Below are positions 26,349-34,600 of a stretch of DNA of 40,478 nucleotides, in pieces; within the stretch, counting starts at the first letter, position 1; every line of letters begins with the position of its first letter. The position numbers were made by a program, and so were the translations under genes. The DNA is from Kiritimatiellia bacterium (lineage in GTDB: Bacteria > Verrucomicrobiota > Kiritimatiellia > RFP12 > UBA1067): assembly GCA_017450695.1 (NCBI GenBank), contig JAFSTA010000231.1, positions 1 through 40,478 of the forward strand, given 5' to 3'. The notes beneath the pieces are model-generated. The model ran no database searches. It worked only from the letters and a program-made list of their open reading frames with translations, and had not been told where the DNA came from.

Positions 26349-26584
26349 GTTTGGTCAGTTTGAGGTGCGGCGGCGTTCTGCTGCGGATGTTCAGACCGCG
26401 TGGTCTGGTTCGTGGAAGCCGCGGAAAACAGGTCGGGCGAATTCTTCAACAGGGGAATCGAGGATATATGTGTCGTTGACACGGGGAAGATCGGCGTTTC
26501 CAATGATCGGGTAACCCTCTTCTCCAGAACGGAGGAGAGGCGTGTCCGGGTCCGTGCAGGCGACGATGATCTGGGGGAAGGACT
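26349..26584 (+). ncRNA. Long structured 5' leader of the SGNH gene at 26585
   Basis: The leader is about 235 nt. It contains CAGACC-GCGT-GGTCTG (about 26391-26406) and a 9-bp stem with one G-U pair, CTCTTCTCC/GGAGGAGAG, around 26517-26539, some 45 nt before the start codon. It also carries a CTTCAACAGGGGAAT family C end at about 26442. I do not recognise a known riboswitch. A regulatory leader is possible, but an accumulated repeat is equally plausible. Confidence 0.3.
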
Positions 26585-27376
26585 ATGCGAACATCGTTTA
26601 TTTCATCTGCGGCAGTCGCCGTTTTGCTCTGTATGCCTGTATTCTGCGCGAATGCGGAAGCGGTCCAGGTTAAGGTTCCCGTTGAGACACTGCCCGCCGC
26701 AAGGATGGAGACACGGACGAGAGATTCGCGCGATCCGGGGATTTTCGGAGACTACTGGTGGGCGAACCGCTTCCTAAGCCGTCACCAGCAGATCGAAAAA
26801 GCGCGCGGGAAGACGGTTGATCTCGTCCTCCTGGGAGACTCCATCATGCATTTCTGGGAATGGAAACATCCCGCGAGCTGGGGAAAACTGGCGAACGGGC
26901 GTACGGTCTTGAATCTCGGTTATGGAGGCGACCGGACCCAGCATGTCATCTGGCGTGTCGAACACGGGGAGCTGGACGGTTACAAGGCGAAAAACATCAT
27001 CTTGATGATCGGCACCAACAACAACTATTCGAGGGACACCAATCCGGCGAATGTCGCGCTGGGGGTTCAGAAAATCATTTCGTTGATCCGGGCGAAACAG
27101 CCGGAGGCCCGCCTGATACTCCATCCGATCTTTCCAAGCGGGCGTTCCGCCGATTCCAAGCGCCATGCCGACGCCCGTACGCGAAACGAGAAGACGAACG
27201 TACTTCTCAAGGCGTTTGCCGACACGCATCCCGAAATTGTCTGGATTGACTTCAACGCGAAGTTGCTGGATTCGACGGGTTGGGTACCCCAGGCGATTAT
27301 GCCGGATGAAATCCATCCGTCCGATGCGGGATACGACATCTGGATGGAGGCCGTGCTGCCTCATCTGCGCCAGTGA
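26585..27376 (+). CDS. Secreted SGNH/GDSL esterase
   Basis: This 263-residue protein has a Sec signal peptide (about 24 residues, ...VLLCMPVFCANA). All four GDSL blocks are present: block I LLGDSI with nucleophile Ser86; block II GYGGD; block III GTNN; block V DEIHPSDAG with Asp241 and His244. This matches the lipolytic GDSL/PAF-acetylhydrolase-like group, which includes many carbohydrate and sialate O-acetylesterases. AAGGA precedes ATG 26585 at close spacing. The gene lies 540 nt upstream of the sialidase operon and is a good candidate for de-O-acetylating host sialoglycans; this is a contextual inference. Confidence 0.85.
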   Translation: MRTSFISSAAVAVLLCMPVFCANAEAVQVKVPVETLPAARMETRTRDSRDPGIFGDYWWANRFLSRHQQIEKARGKTVDLVLLGDSIMHFWEWKHPASWGKLANGRTVLNLGYGGDRTQHVIWRVEHGELDGYKAKNIILMIGTNNNYSRDTNPANVALGVQKIISLIRAKQPEARLILHPIFPSGRSADSKRHADARTRNEKTNVLLKAFADTHPEIVWIDFNAKLLDSTGWVPQAIMPDEIHPSDAGYDIWMEAVLPHLRQ

Positions 27377-27899
27377 ACGCGGGCGGTGCCCTGCCTGTAA
27401 CTTGACCGTCTGGCGTGTTATTGTGATGGACATGGTACATGTCGGTATGGTACTTGGTAGGATGCGTTGTCCCCGACGCGCCGTGCGGCGGCTTAAGGGT
27501 AAGCCGCCCTGCCGGTGCAGCGCCAACATGAACTCTGCCCGGCACAACAAGCGGCGTGAACCCAAGTATAAAATTCCACGTGTGAGCCACAAAGGGCGCA
27601 AACAAAGGCAGAACAGGGGGATTATCGGCATCTCGGAAAAGCAGACCCTTTCACCATTTGTGTGAAAGCACTCCGCACGCGCTTCGCACGGGAGACGGGC
27701 TTCGTCCCGTCTGCGGCCGCGACGAAGCACGGTCCTCCCGTTTCGCGAACGCCATCGGACGCGGGCAAATCCGTCCGTTCATTTTCTCGGCCCTGCGCGA
27801 GACTTCAAACAAGGAGTATAGGGCAAAAGCAACAGCGGAATGGTCAAATGTTCGCATTTGGATATTTTTATTTTTACGAACCTTTTTTCGTTTCGCCTG
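27377..27899. other. Spacer with hairpin, direct repeats and family C elements
   Basis: 27431-27455 has two ATGGTAC units 15 nt apart (CATGGTAC and TATGGTAC), downstream of a TTGACC at 27412. 27487-27508 is a 9-bp perfect hairpin GGCGGCTTA-AGGG-TAAGCCGCC without a T-run. 27575-27665 and 27780-27822 are worn family C-type pieces ending in CAAACAAGGAGTATAGG. No convincing gene is present; a small RNA in 27440-27510 is conceivable. Confidence 0.4.
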
Positions 27900-27908
27900 T
27901 GCTATAAT
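27900..27908 (+). promoter_or_regulatory. Extended -10 promoter of the sialic acid operon
   Basis: TGC-TATAAT (TATAAT at 27903-27908) is a perfect extended -10 box with only a weak -35 (ACCTTT, 27880-27885, 17-nt spacing). The expected transcription start (about 27914-27916) lies immediately before ATG 27917, so the first gene would be leaderless or nearly so. Confidence 0.55.
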
Positions 27909-27916
27909 GACACGCA

Positions 27917-28864
27917 ATGGCGAAAGAGGAGAGAGAGTTTTTTCAGTCGTTTCCGATCTATTTGCGGACACCGGAGACGGTTGTGGTTGATCTGTCGAGG
28001 GACGGGATTCCTTGCATTCCCGTCTTGGGCGATACGCATTATCGCCATGCCGGGACAGGCACCAAGCCCCATGTCCACCCCGGCATGATCGAGATTCTTT
28101 TCTGCCGGCGCGGCCTCAGTCTCTCGTTCGATTATGGAGGAACGATCCATCCTTTTTTGCCGGGAGACGTCTTTGTAGCGCAGCCGGATGTTCCCCATTT
28201 CCTGCGTTCCTATCCGAAAAACCTCGCGATGTACTGGATCTGGTTCCGTCTTCCGCAATCGGGGAAATCCGTGCTGGGACTCTCCGCTTCCGAGTCTCGG
28301 TGGCTGGTGTCGAAACTGCGATCGCTTCCCGTCCGTTTCTCCGGGGGCGATTTCGCCGGACGAGCCTTCCGCCGACTGTGGCAACTCTATTCGGATGATT
28401 CGAGCAAGCCGGTCGAACGCCGTCTGCTGTTGCGGGACGCGGTGCTTCACCTCCTGTTGAGACTGGTCGAAATATCGGTCAACCAGCCGCCTACCGGAGA
28501 TGACGATGCGGCTCTCCAAGCCGTCATCGAGGAGATGCGCCAACATCCTGACGCAGACTATCCGATCGAGGAACTGATGCGCCGCACGGCGATGTCGGCT
28601 CCGAAACTGTCCATCCTTTTCAGAAGGTGGACAGGGTTGCCGCCACACGCCTTTCTCGTCTCCTGCCGCATGGCGAAGGCAAAAGAGGCGCTGACCTCGA
28701 CAAGTCAGAGCATCACGGAGATCTCGCGAAAGCTTGGATTTCCGTCCGCGCAGCATTTTGCCACACAGTTTCGGCGCGACACGGGGTACACGCCGAGCAG
28801 TTGGCGCACACAGCACCGTACAGAACAATCGAAAGGAAACAAACGAGAAGATGAAAAGACGTGA
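27917..28864 (+). CDS. AraC-family transcriptional regulator
   Basis: This 315-residue protein has an N-terminal cupin-like sensor region (about 48-95: HPGMIEILFCRRG ... LPGDVFVAQPDVPH) and a C-terminal AraC double helix-turn-helix (about 210-298, ending in the family signature SITEISRKLGF...FATQFRRDTGYTP). Such regulators usually bind a sugar and switch on the adjacent catabolic genes. It is the first gene of the sialidase operon and overlaps the next gene by 14 bp. The natural ligand is probably a sialic acid or its cleavage product, by context. There is no in-frame ATG downstream that would allow a normal leader; AGGAGA occurs just inside the coding region instead. Confidence 0.88.
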   Translation: MAKEEREFFQSFPIYLRTPETVVVDLSRDGIPCIPVLGDTHYRHAGTGTKPHVHPGMIEILFCRRGLSLSFDYGGTIHPFLPGDVFVAQPDVPHFLRSYPKNLAMYWIWFRLPQSGKSVLGLSASESRWLVSKLRSLPVRFSGGDFAGRAFRRLWQLYSDDSSKPVERRLLLRDAVLHLLLRLVEISVNQPPTGDDDAALQAVIEEMRQHPDADYPIEELMRRTAMSAPKLSILFRRWTGLPPHAFLVSCRMAKAKEALTSTSQSITEISRKLGFPSAQHFATQFRRDTGYTPSSWRTQHRTEQSKGNKREDEKT

Positions 28865-29870
28865 CTTCATCCGTATGGGAACCATCGCAAGCGCGTCAGC
28901 CGCGGCGATGGGAACGAACGTAAAAGCGGAAACGACGGGATCGCCCGTCTTTCCCGTTCCGTCCGGCGCCGAATTCGCTGGAATGGCGGGCGCCTACGCC
29001 GCGCTTGTCACACCGTACCACCCCGACGGCTCGGTGAACGAGGAGATGATCGAGAAGATTGTCGAGTTCGGATTGTCGAACGGGCTGACGGGATTCTACC
29101 TGACCGGATCCACCGGCGAGGGATTCCTCCTTTCCGTCGAAGAACGCAAGACGGTGTACGACCGGGCGGTCAAGGCAGCGAGGGGACGCGCCAAGTTGAT
29201 CGCGCACGTCGGATGCCTCGCCACGCGCGATGCCGTGACGCTAGCCCGCTACGCGGCGAAGATCGGCATCGACTGGGTTTCCTCCGTCGCGCCCGTGTAT
29301 TTCGGGCAGAACTTCGACGCCGCGTTCGCCCATTACAAGACAATCTCCGAAGCGACGGATCTGCCGTTCATGATCTACTCCATCGGACAGCAGATCGTGC
29401 CGGAACGAGACGTCCGCATCTTCGAGCTGAAAAACGTGAAGGGCATGAAGTACACCGGTTATGCCTACTGGACGGTGAAGACGCTCCGCCGACGTCTGCC
29501 CCACCCCGCAATCTTCTTCGCGGGCGCGGACGAGCAGGAGTTGTGCGCGTTTGCGTATGGCGACACCTTCAGCGGCTGCATCGGCACCACGGACAACATG
29601 ATTCCCCGCCACCACGCGCAGATTTGCCGCCTGGCCGCAGCCGGACGATTCGCCGAGGCCGCGCCGCTCATGGACGAGGTCGCGCGGTTCGTCGAGCTCG
29701 TCATCGGTGCGCCCCACGCCTCGTACTGGAAGAGCGTCATGCGCTACATCGGACTGGACAGCGGTCCGGCGAGGTCGCCGGCCGGCCAGCCTCTCACCGA
29801 AGAGGAGTACGCCGCCTACGCGCGCAAGATCGACGCCCTCGGCTTCATCAGGAGAAACGACCATGCCTGA
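28851..29870 (+). CDS. Tat-exported N-acetylneuraminate lyase-like aldolase (DHDPS/NAL family)
   Basis: This 339-residue protein starts at ATG 28851 inside the AraC gene, with a twin-arginine signal (KRRDFIRMG then an Ala-rich stretch). The enzyme is a DapA/NanA TIM barrel. It has GSTGE at 86-90 (the form seen in sialate lyases, where DapA has GTTGE), LIAHVGC as in NanA, Tyr176 in MIYSIG, and the Schiff-base Lys200 in GMKYTG. NanA cleaves N-acetylneuraminate to N-acetylmannosamine and pyruvate. The long frame extending upstream is only AraC DNA in another register. Bacterial NanA is normally cytoplasmic, so the export signal is the odd feature. A related 2-keto-3-deoxy acid aldolase remains possible. 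Confidence 0.82.
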   Translation: MKRRDFIRMGTIASASAAAMGTNVKAETTGSPVFPVPSGAEFAGMAGAYAALVTPYHPDGSVNEEMIEKIVEFGLSNGLTGFYLTGSTGEGFLLSVEERKTVYDRAVKAARGRAKLIAHVGCLATRDAVTLARYAAKIGIDWVSSVAPVYFGQNFDAAFAHYKTISEATDLPFMIYSIGQQIVPERDVRIFELKNVKGMKYTGYAYWTVKTLRRRLPHPAIFFAGADEQELCAFAYGDTFSGCIGTTDNMIPRHHAQICRLAAAGRFAEAAPLMDEVARFVELVIGAPHASYWKSVMRYIGLDSGPARSPAGQPLTEEEYAAYARKIDALGFIRRNDHA

Positions 29871-30408
29871 CAAAATCGCCGCACTTTGCTGTTTCGCACT
29901 GGCAGCCCTCTTTCTGCCCCGCGGACTTTCCGCCGCAGAAAGCTGTCGTCCTTCCGCCGTCTTCGGAACCATCGCGGAGGCGGATCAACACGCCGCGCTC
30001 CATCCCCGTTTCGCGAAGGCTTTCGCCTTCCTGCGCGGAGACCTTTCCAAGCTGAAGCCGGGAGAACGGTACGAGATCGACGGCTCGAACTGCTGGGCGT
30101 TCGTCCAGGACTGCACGCTCAAACCCGTTACCGACCAGAACCAATACGAGGCACATGGCGCATTCATCGACATCCAGGCTCCGATCTCTGGGGATGAGAC
30201 CTACGGCACGATGAAGACGCCGCCCGACGCGCGGGCGCACTTCGACGCGAAAAAGGACATCGTGCTGTTCCGGGCGAAGGGCGAAATCCGCACCCTGCGT
30301 CCGGGCGAGTTCGCGATTTTCCTTCCACCTTACGGGGCGCATGCGCCGGGACTTTCGGAAGACGGTCCACGCCGCATCCGCAAAATCGTCATCAAGGTCC
30401 GCGACTGA
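29863..30408 (+). CDS. Secreted YhcH/YjgK/YiaL (TabA/NanQ-like) protein
   Basis: This 181-residue protein starts at ATG 29863, overlapping the lyase stop by 8 bp, with AGGAGA upstream. It begins with a signal peptide (CCFALAALFLPRGLSAA). The mature part fits the YhcH/TabA cupin-like family (YEIDGSN, AHGAFIDIQAPISGDE, FLPPYGAHAPGL, RKIVIKV). YhcH/NanQ of E. coli speeds opening or mutarotation of N-acetylneuraminate and is encoded with nanA. Here the protein appears to be exported like its lyase neighbour, which supports an extracytoplasmic pathway. The upstream in-frame extension is lyase DNA in another frame and was rejected. Confidence 0.82.
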   Translation: MPDKIAALCCFALAALFLPRGLSAAESCRPSAVFGTIAEADQHAALHPRFAKAFAFLRGDLSKLKPGERYEIDGSNCWAFVQDCTLKPVTDQNQYEAHGAFIDIQAPISGDETYGTMKTPPDARAHFDAKKDIVLFRAKGEIRTLRPGEFAIFLPPYGAHAPGLSEDGPRRIRKIVIKVRD

Positions 30409-30442
30409 CCCGGACGCGGCCTAACACAAAGGAGAGTCTGTC

Positions 30443-31573
30443 ATGCACAATCTGCTTCTTATCTCTGCGATCATTCTCGCGGAAAGCGTCTGCGCGGATC
30501 CCGCAGCCGGTGTCCACGTCGGGCTGGAGCTGCCGCCCGGTCCGGACAACCCGCGCAACAGCGAGGGATCGTTCCTTCCGCTCAAGGACGGACGTATCCT
30601 CTTCGCCTACTCGCGTTATTACGGCAATTCCAAATCAGACCACGCGACGGCGGACATCGCCGCGCGTTACTCATCCGATCAAGGCAGAACCTGGACGACG
30701 AACGATACGATCCTCGTGAAGAACGAGGGCGGCATGAACGTGATGAGCGCCGGTCTGCTCCGCCTCCAAAGCGGCGAAATCGCCCTCTTCTATTTGCGCA
30801 AGAACAGCACCTCGGATTGCCGTCCCATTCTGCGCCGTTCCTCCGACGAAGGTGAGACATGGTCGGATCCGACGGTCTGCATTACCGACGAGGTGGCCTA
30901 TTTCGTCGTCAACCACGACCGTGTGATCCAGCTGAAGGACGGAAGGCTGCTCTTCGCGGCATCCAGGCACAGCTTTCCGAACGGAAGGTTCAACGGCAGG
31001 GGACTCGTGATGACCTATTTTTCGGATGACAACGGCAAGACGTGGCGGCGCGGGAAATCCGAACTGAGCGTCCGCACGCCAGGCGGCCGCTTCTACTCCG
31101 CGCAGGAACCCGGCTTGATCCAGCTGAAGGACGGAAGCATCCTGATGTGGATCCGCTCGAACGGCGGATGCCAGTTCACGAGCCGCTCGACAGACCGGGG
31201 CGAAACCTGGTCTTCCCCGCAGCCGTCGTGGCTTGCTTCCCCGGAGTCTCCGGCCAGCGTCAAGCGCCTACCGTCCGGCGACCTGCTCGCGGTCTGGAAC
31301 GACCGGGAATCGCAACCGACGCTGAAGAAGAAGGTCAATCCCGGCCGCCGCACCCCGCTTGTCTCCGCGATCTCGCGCGACGAAGGGAAGACGTGGGGCA
31401 ACGTGAGACTGATCGAGGACGATCCGGACGGCTGGTTCTGCTACACAGCCCTCGAACCGCTGGACGACGGAACGGTGCTGCTTGGCTACTGCGCCTACAA
31501 GGGCCTCGCCCATTCACGCCTCGTGAAAATCCCGATCGGCTGGTTCTACCAGCAGGCAAAAACGACCGAATAA
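30443..31573 (+). CDS. Secreted BNR/Asp-box exo-sialidase
   Basis: This 376-residue protein has a short Sec signal (MHNLLLISAIILAESVCA). Five Asp boxes give the six-bladed propeller signature: SSDQGRTW, SSDEGETW, SDDNGKTW, STDRGETW and SRDEGKTW. The order and length agree with GH33-like sialidases or related BNR-repeat exoglycosidases. The FRIP motif is not evident in standard form, so substrate preference is less certain. AAGGAG precedes ATG 30443. It lies 34 bp after the YhcH gene and 33 bp before the giant surface protein, within one operon. It probably releases terminal sialic acids from host or environmental glycans. Confidence 0.84.
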   Translation: MHNLLLISAIILAESVCADPAAGVHVGLELPPGPDNPRNSEGSFLPLKDGRILFAYSRYYGNSKSDHATADIAARYSSDQGRTWTTNDTILVKNEGGMNVMSAGLLRLQSGEIALFYLRKNSTSDCRPILRRSSDEGETWSDPTVCITDEVAYFVVNHDRVIQLKDGRLLFAASRHSFPNGRFNGRGLVMTYFSDDNGKTWRRGKSELSVRTPGGRFYSAQEPGLIQLKDGSILMWIRSNGGCQFTSRSTDRGETWSSPQPSWLASPESPASVKRLPSGDLLAVWNDRESQPTLKKKVNPGRRTPLVSAISRDEGKTWGNVRLIEDDPDGWFCYTALEPLDDGTVLLGYCAYKGLAHSRLVKIPIGWFYQQAKTTE

Positions 31574-31606
31574 GGAAAGGAACCCTATACTGGAAGGAGA
31601 CCGAAG

Positions 31607-34600
31607 ATGAGAACGAACCGAATGATATGTGCGATGATTTTCTTGGTATGCTGGGGGGGGTATCGAGTATACGCCGCTAACTACTACTGGAGCGGCGGCG
31701 GGAATGACGGCCTGTGGACAACCGCGTCGAACTGGCGCACGGGAAGCGCCACGGGAAGCGTGGCAAGCACTTACCCGAAATCCAACGGCGACAACGCCTT
31801 CTTCACGTCCTCCGCGACGGTCACGCTCGACACCGGCTCGACATTGACGGTAGGGTCGATCCGGCTGTCCAAGAACGTAGGGACCGTCACCCTGAACGGC
31901 ACGGCGGGATCCGTTCTCACCCCGGTGAAAACACCAAAGCAAAACGAAAGCGGGCTCGTCGTAAACCAGGGAAGCAAGCTGATTCTGAACGTGCCGATAT
32001 CCGCCACCGGTCGCATCGACAAGTGGCAGACGGGGGAGCTCGAGATCAACGCGAACCTGTCGGAAACGGCGTCCGGCTACGCGCTTGTCTTCGGTGGCGG
32101 CACGACGGCCATCGGCGGGGATACCTCGGTTTCCGTTCCGAACGGAATGCTGGCCGTGGCGAACGGCGGCGCCACGGGCAGTTACGCGGAGCTTCTCCTT
32201 CGGGACTCCGCACGTATCGATGCCAACCAGTGCAAGACCTCGGTCAGCTCAGGCGGATACGACGCTCGCATCGTGCAGGACGGCGACGAGACGCAGATGA
32301 ACATCGCGACCACGCTGGAACTGTCCACCGGATCCGGACACGCCAATCTAGACATCTATGAACTGAAACGCGGGACACTCGCGGTGACGCAGTCCCTGAT
32401 CCTCGGCGCCGGCGGCAGCCCCGCGCGATTCGTCCAGAGCGGCGGCGCGGCATCCGTCTCGAACATCTCGGCGAACGCGGAAGGATGCCTCGTCGACCTT
32501 TCCGGCGGGACGCTCACCATCGGTACGGCGACCGCCTCCGGCGAGATTTCCGTACCGCTGAACCTGAGCGGGACGCCGACGCTGGATATTCCCGGCAGGT
32601 ATCTCGACCTGCCGGACGAAACGACGTTCGCGCCCGGCACCGCCCTCACCAAAACAGGGGAAGGGATTCTGCGGGTCGGACACGACCAGGTCGTGGACGG
32701 CTCCCTTACGGTGGAGAACGGGTATTTCCTAGTGGGTACACCGGATGGCGACACGGTCGAGGTGCGGGCGCCGTTGGGCGACCATTCGGCGTGGCCCGTC
32801 ACGGTGAAGAGCGGCGGTTTTTTCCAACTCCACACCATCAACGCGCGCGTGACGCGCCCCCTCGCGCTCGCTCTGGAACCGGGCGGAAAGGTGCGCTTTC
32901 CCCAAGCGAACAGCAAATCCTGGAACCGCACGGCGATCGTGGCGCATTCGCTCACGACGAACGGCGTTGCGCTCGCCAAGGGGCGTTACACCAACGCGGC
33001 GACTTCGCTCGGATCTTTTCTGGCGGACTGCCTAGAGCCGGCTTCCATCCTCGTGCCGTATGTCTGGACTGGAAACGGCGACGGCACGAGCTGGTCGGAC
33101 GGGGCCAACTGGGAGGGCGACGCGGTACCGCCGTCCAGCTCGGACGCTGCGGTGGACTTCTCACGCGCGGGCGGCAAGACCATCACCCTGAGCGAAGAAA
33201 AGACCGTCACCTGCATCATCTTCAATCCCCAGGGACTCGCCCGGAATCTCACGATCGCCGGGACGGGCACGATCATCCACGCCTGTCCGGACTACTCCTG
33301 CGGGATGTTCATCGGCCCGGGGCGTGAACTGACGCTCGACGTGAACCTGGTCAAGCAGGACTACAGCACCAAGCCGGCCATCATCGGCGGCGGAAATCTC
33401 ATCGTGAAGAAGAACTTTCCGGGATGCGGCCAGAAGATCGGCTCGGTGTACTCGCTCGACGCCACGGTCACGTTCGCGGGGACGACCTCGTTAATCACCT
33501 CCGAAAACCTCAAGATGCTCAGCTTCTTCACGCACGAAAACCAGGGGCGTTCCCGCGTCGTGTTCGGAAACGGATGCTCGCTTTCCTGCCTCCGGGTCGT
33601 GCCGTCCCCATCCGGTCTCTATCCCTGCGACGAAATCGTCCAGGACGGGGCGGAGATCGAGATGACCGACATCTACGTCACCCGGCACAACATGTTTTCC
33701 CGCTCGCCATTCTCTTACACGCTCGAAAGCGGGACCCTGACCCTCGCGAACGGCGTTTACCTGGGAAGTTTCCTGACAAAGGATTTCACGCGCTTTCCGG
33801 GCGGCTCGTTCGTCATGAACGGCGGCGTCTTGACACTGGGCCAGTTCGCCACCCAGCGCTACAACAATTATTTCTACCTGTACGGAGGGGACATCTACCT
33901 GAAGAACGGATTCCGGATCGCGTTCGATTCGCGGAATCTGGATAGCCCGGCCATCACGAACCGTTACCCCGTGGTTCTGGGCGGCGCCCGGATCCACTCA
34001 ACGGGCGACTGGGCGGGAGACCTCGAGGTGAACATGACGGGAAAGAACGGCGCGACGACGTTCGACACCGCGGGTTACAACGCCGCGTTCAACGAAGAGG
34101 TGAAGGGAACGGGCGGTCTCGTCAAGACGGGGAACGGCTCCCTGACGTTCGCGGGGGCGGTAACCTTCACCGGTCCCGTTACCGTCAACGGCGGCAGCGT
34201 GGTGTTCGATTCAACCGCCACGGTGAACGGGCCTGCGGACTTTACCGTCAACACGGGTTCTCTCTCTTTCCAGACCGTCCCCGCGGCTGAATTGGAGAGT
34301 ATCGCCGTGCCGACGGCGAACGACCTGGCTGTCTCGGCCGCCATATCGGGACTCATCTCGGTGAAGCGGCTCGTCATCGGAGGAGTCCCGCAACCGGCCG
34401 GCAGCGTCGCCGTCAACGGCGGTACGGTCACCGTGTCGGGAACCTCCATGAGCGTCTGGCAGGGCGCGAACGGGGGCGCATGGTCGCTACCTGCAAACTG
34501 GACGGGGGACGTGCCAGACGGCGCGACGGCGGAAGTCGATTTCGGTTACTCCACGCTCGCGGTGGAGGCGTCCATTTCGCTGGATGCGGACGTGACGCTG

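Noticed and set aside
26400-26777. 125-codon ORF overlapping the SGNH leader
   Set aside because: No RBS, no domain, and it overlaps the signal peptide of a clear gene in another frame.
28734-28850. Upstream start for the NAL-like lyase
   Set aside because: These codons are the AraC gene read in another frame. The Tat signal starts cleanly at 28851.
31714-33327. Long alternative-frame ORFs within the giant surface protein
   Set aside because: They are Arg-rich GC-skew shadows; the frame from 31607 has a signal peptide, an RBS and beta-strand repeats.
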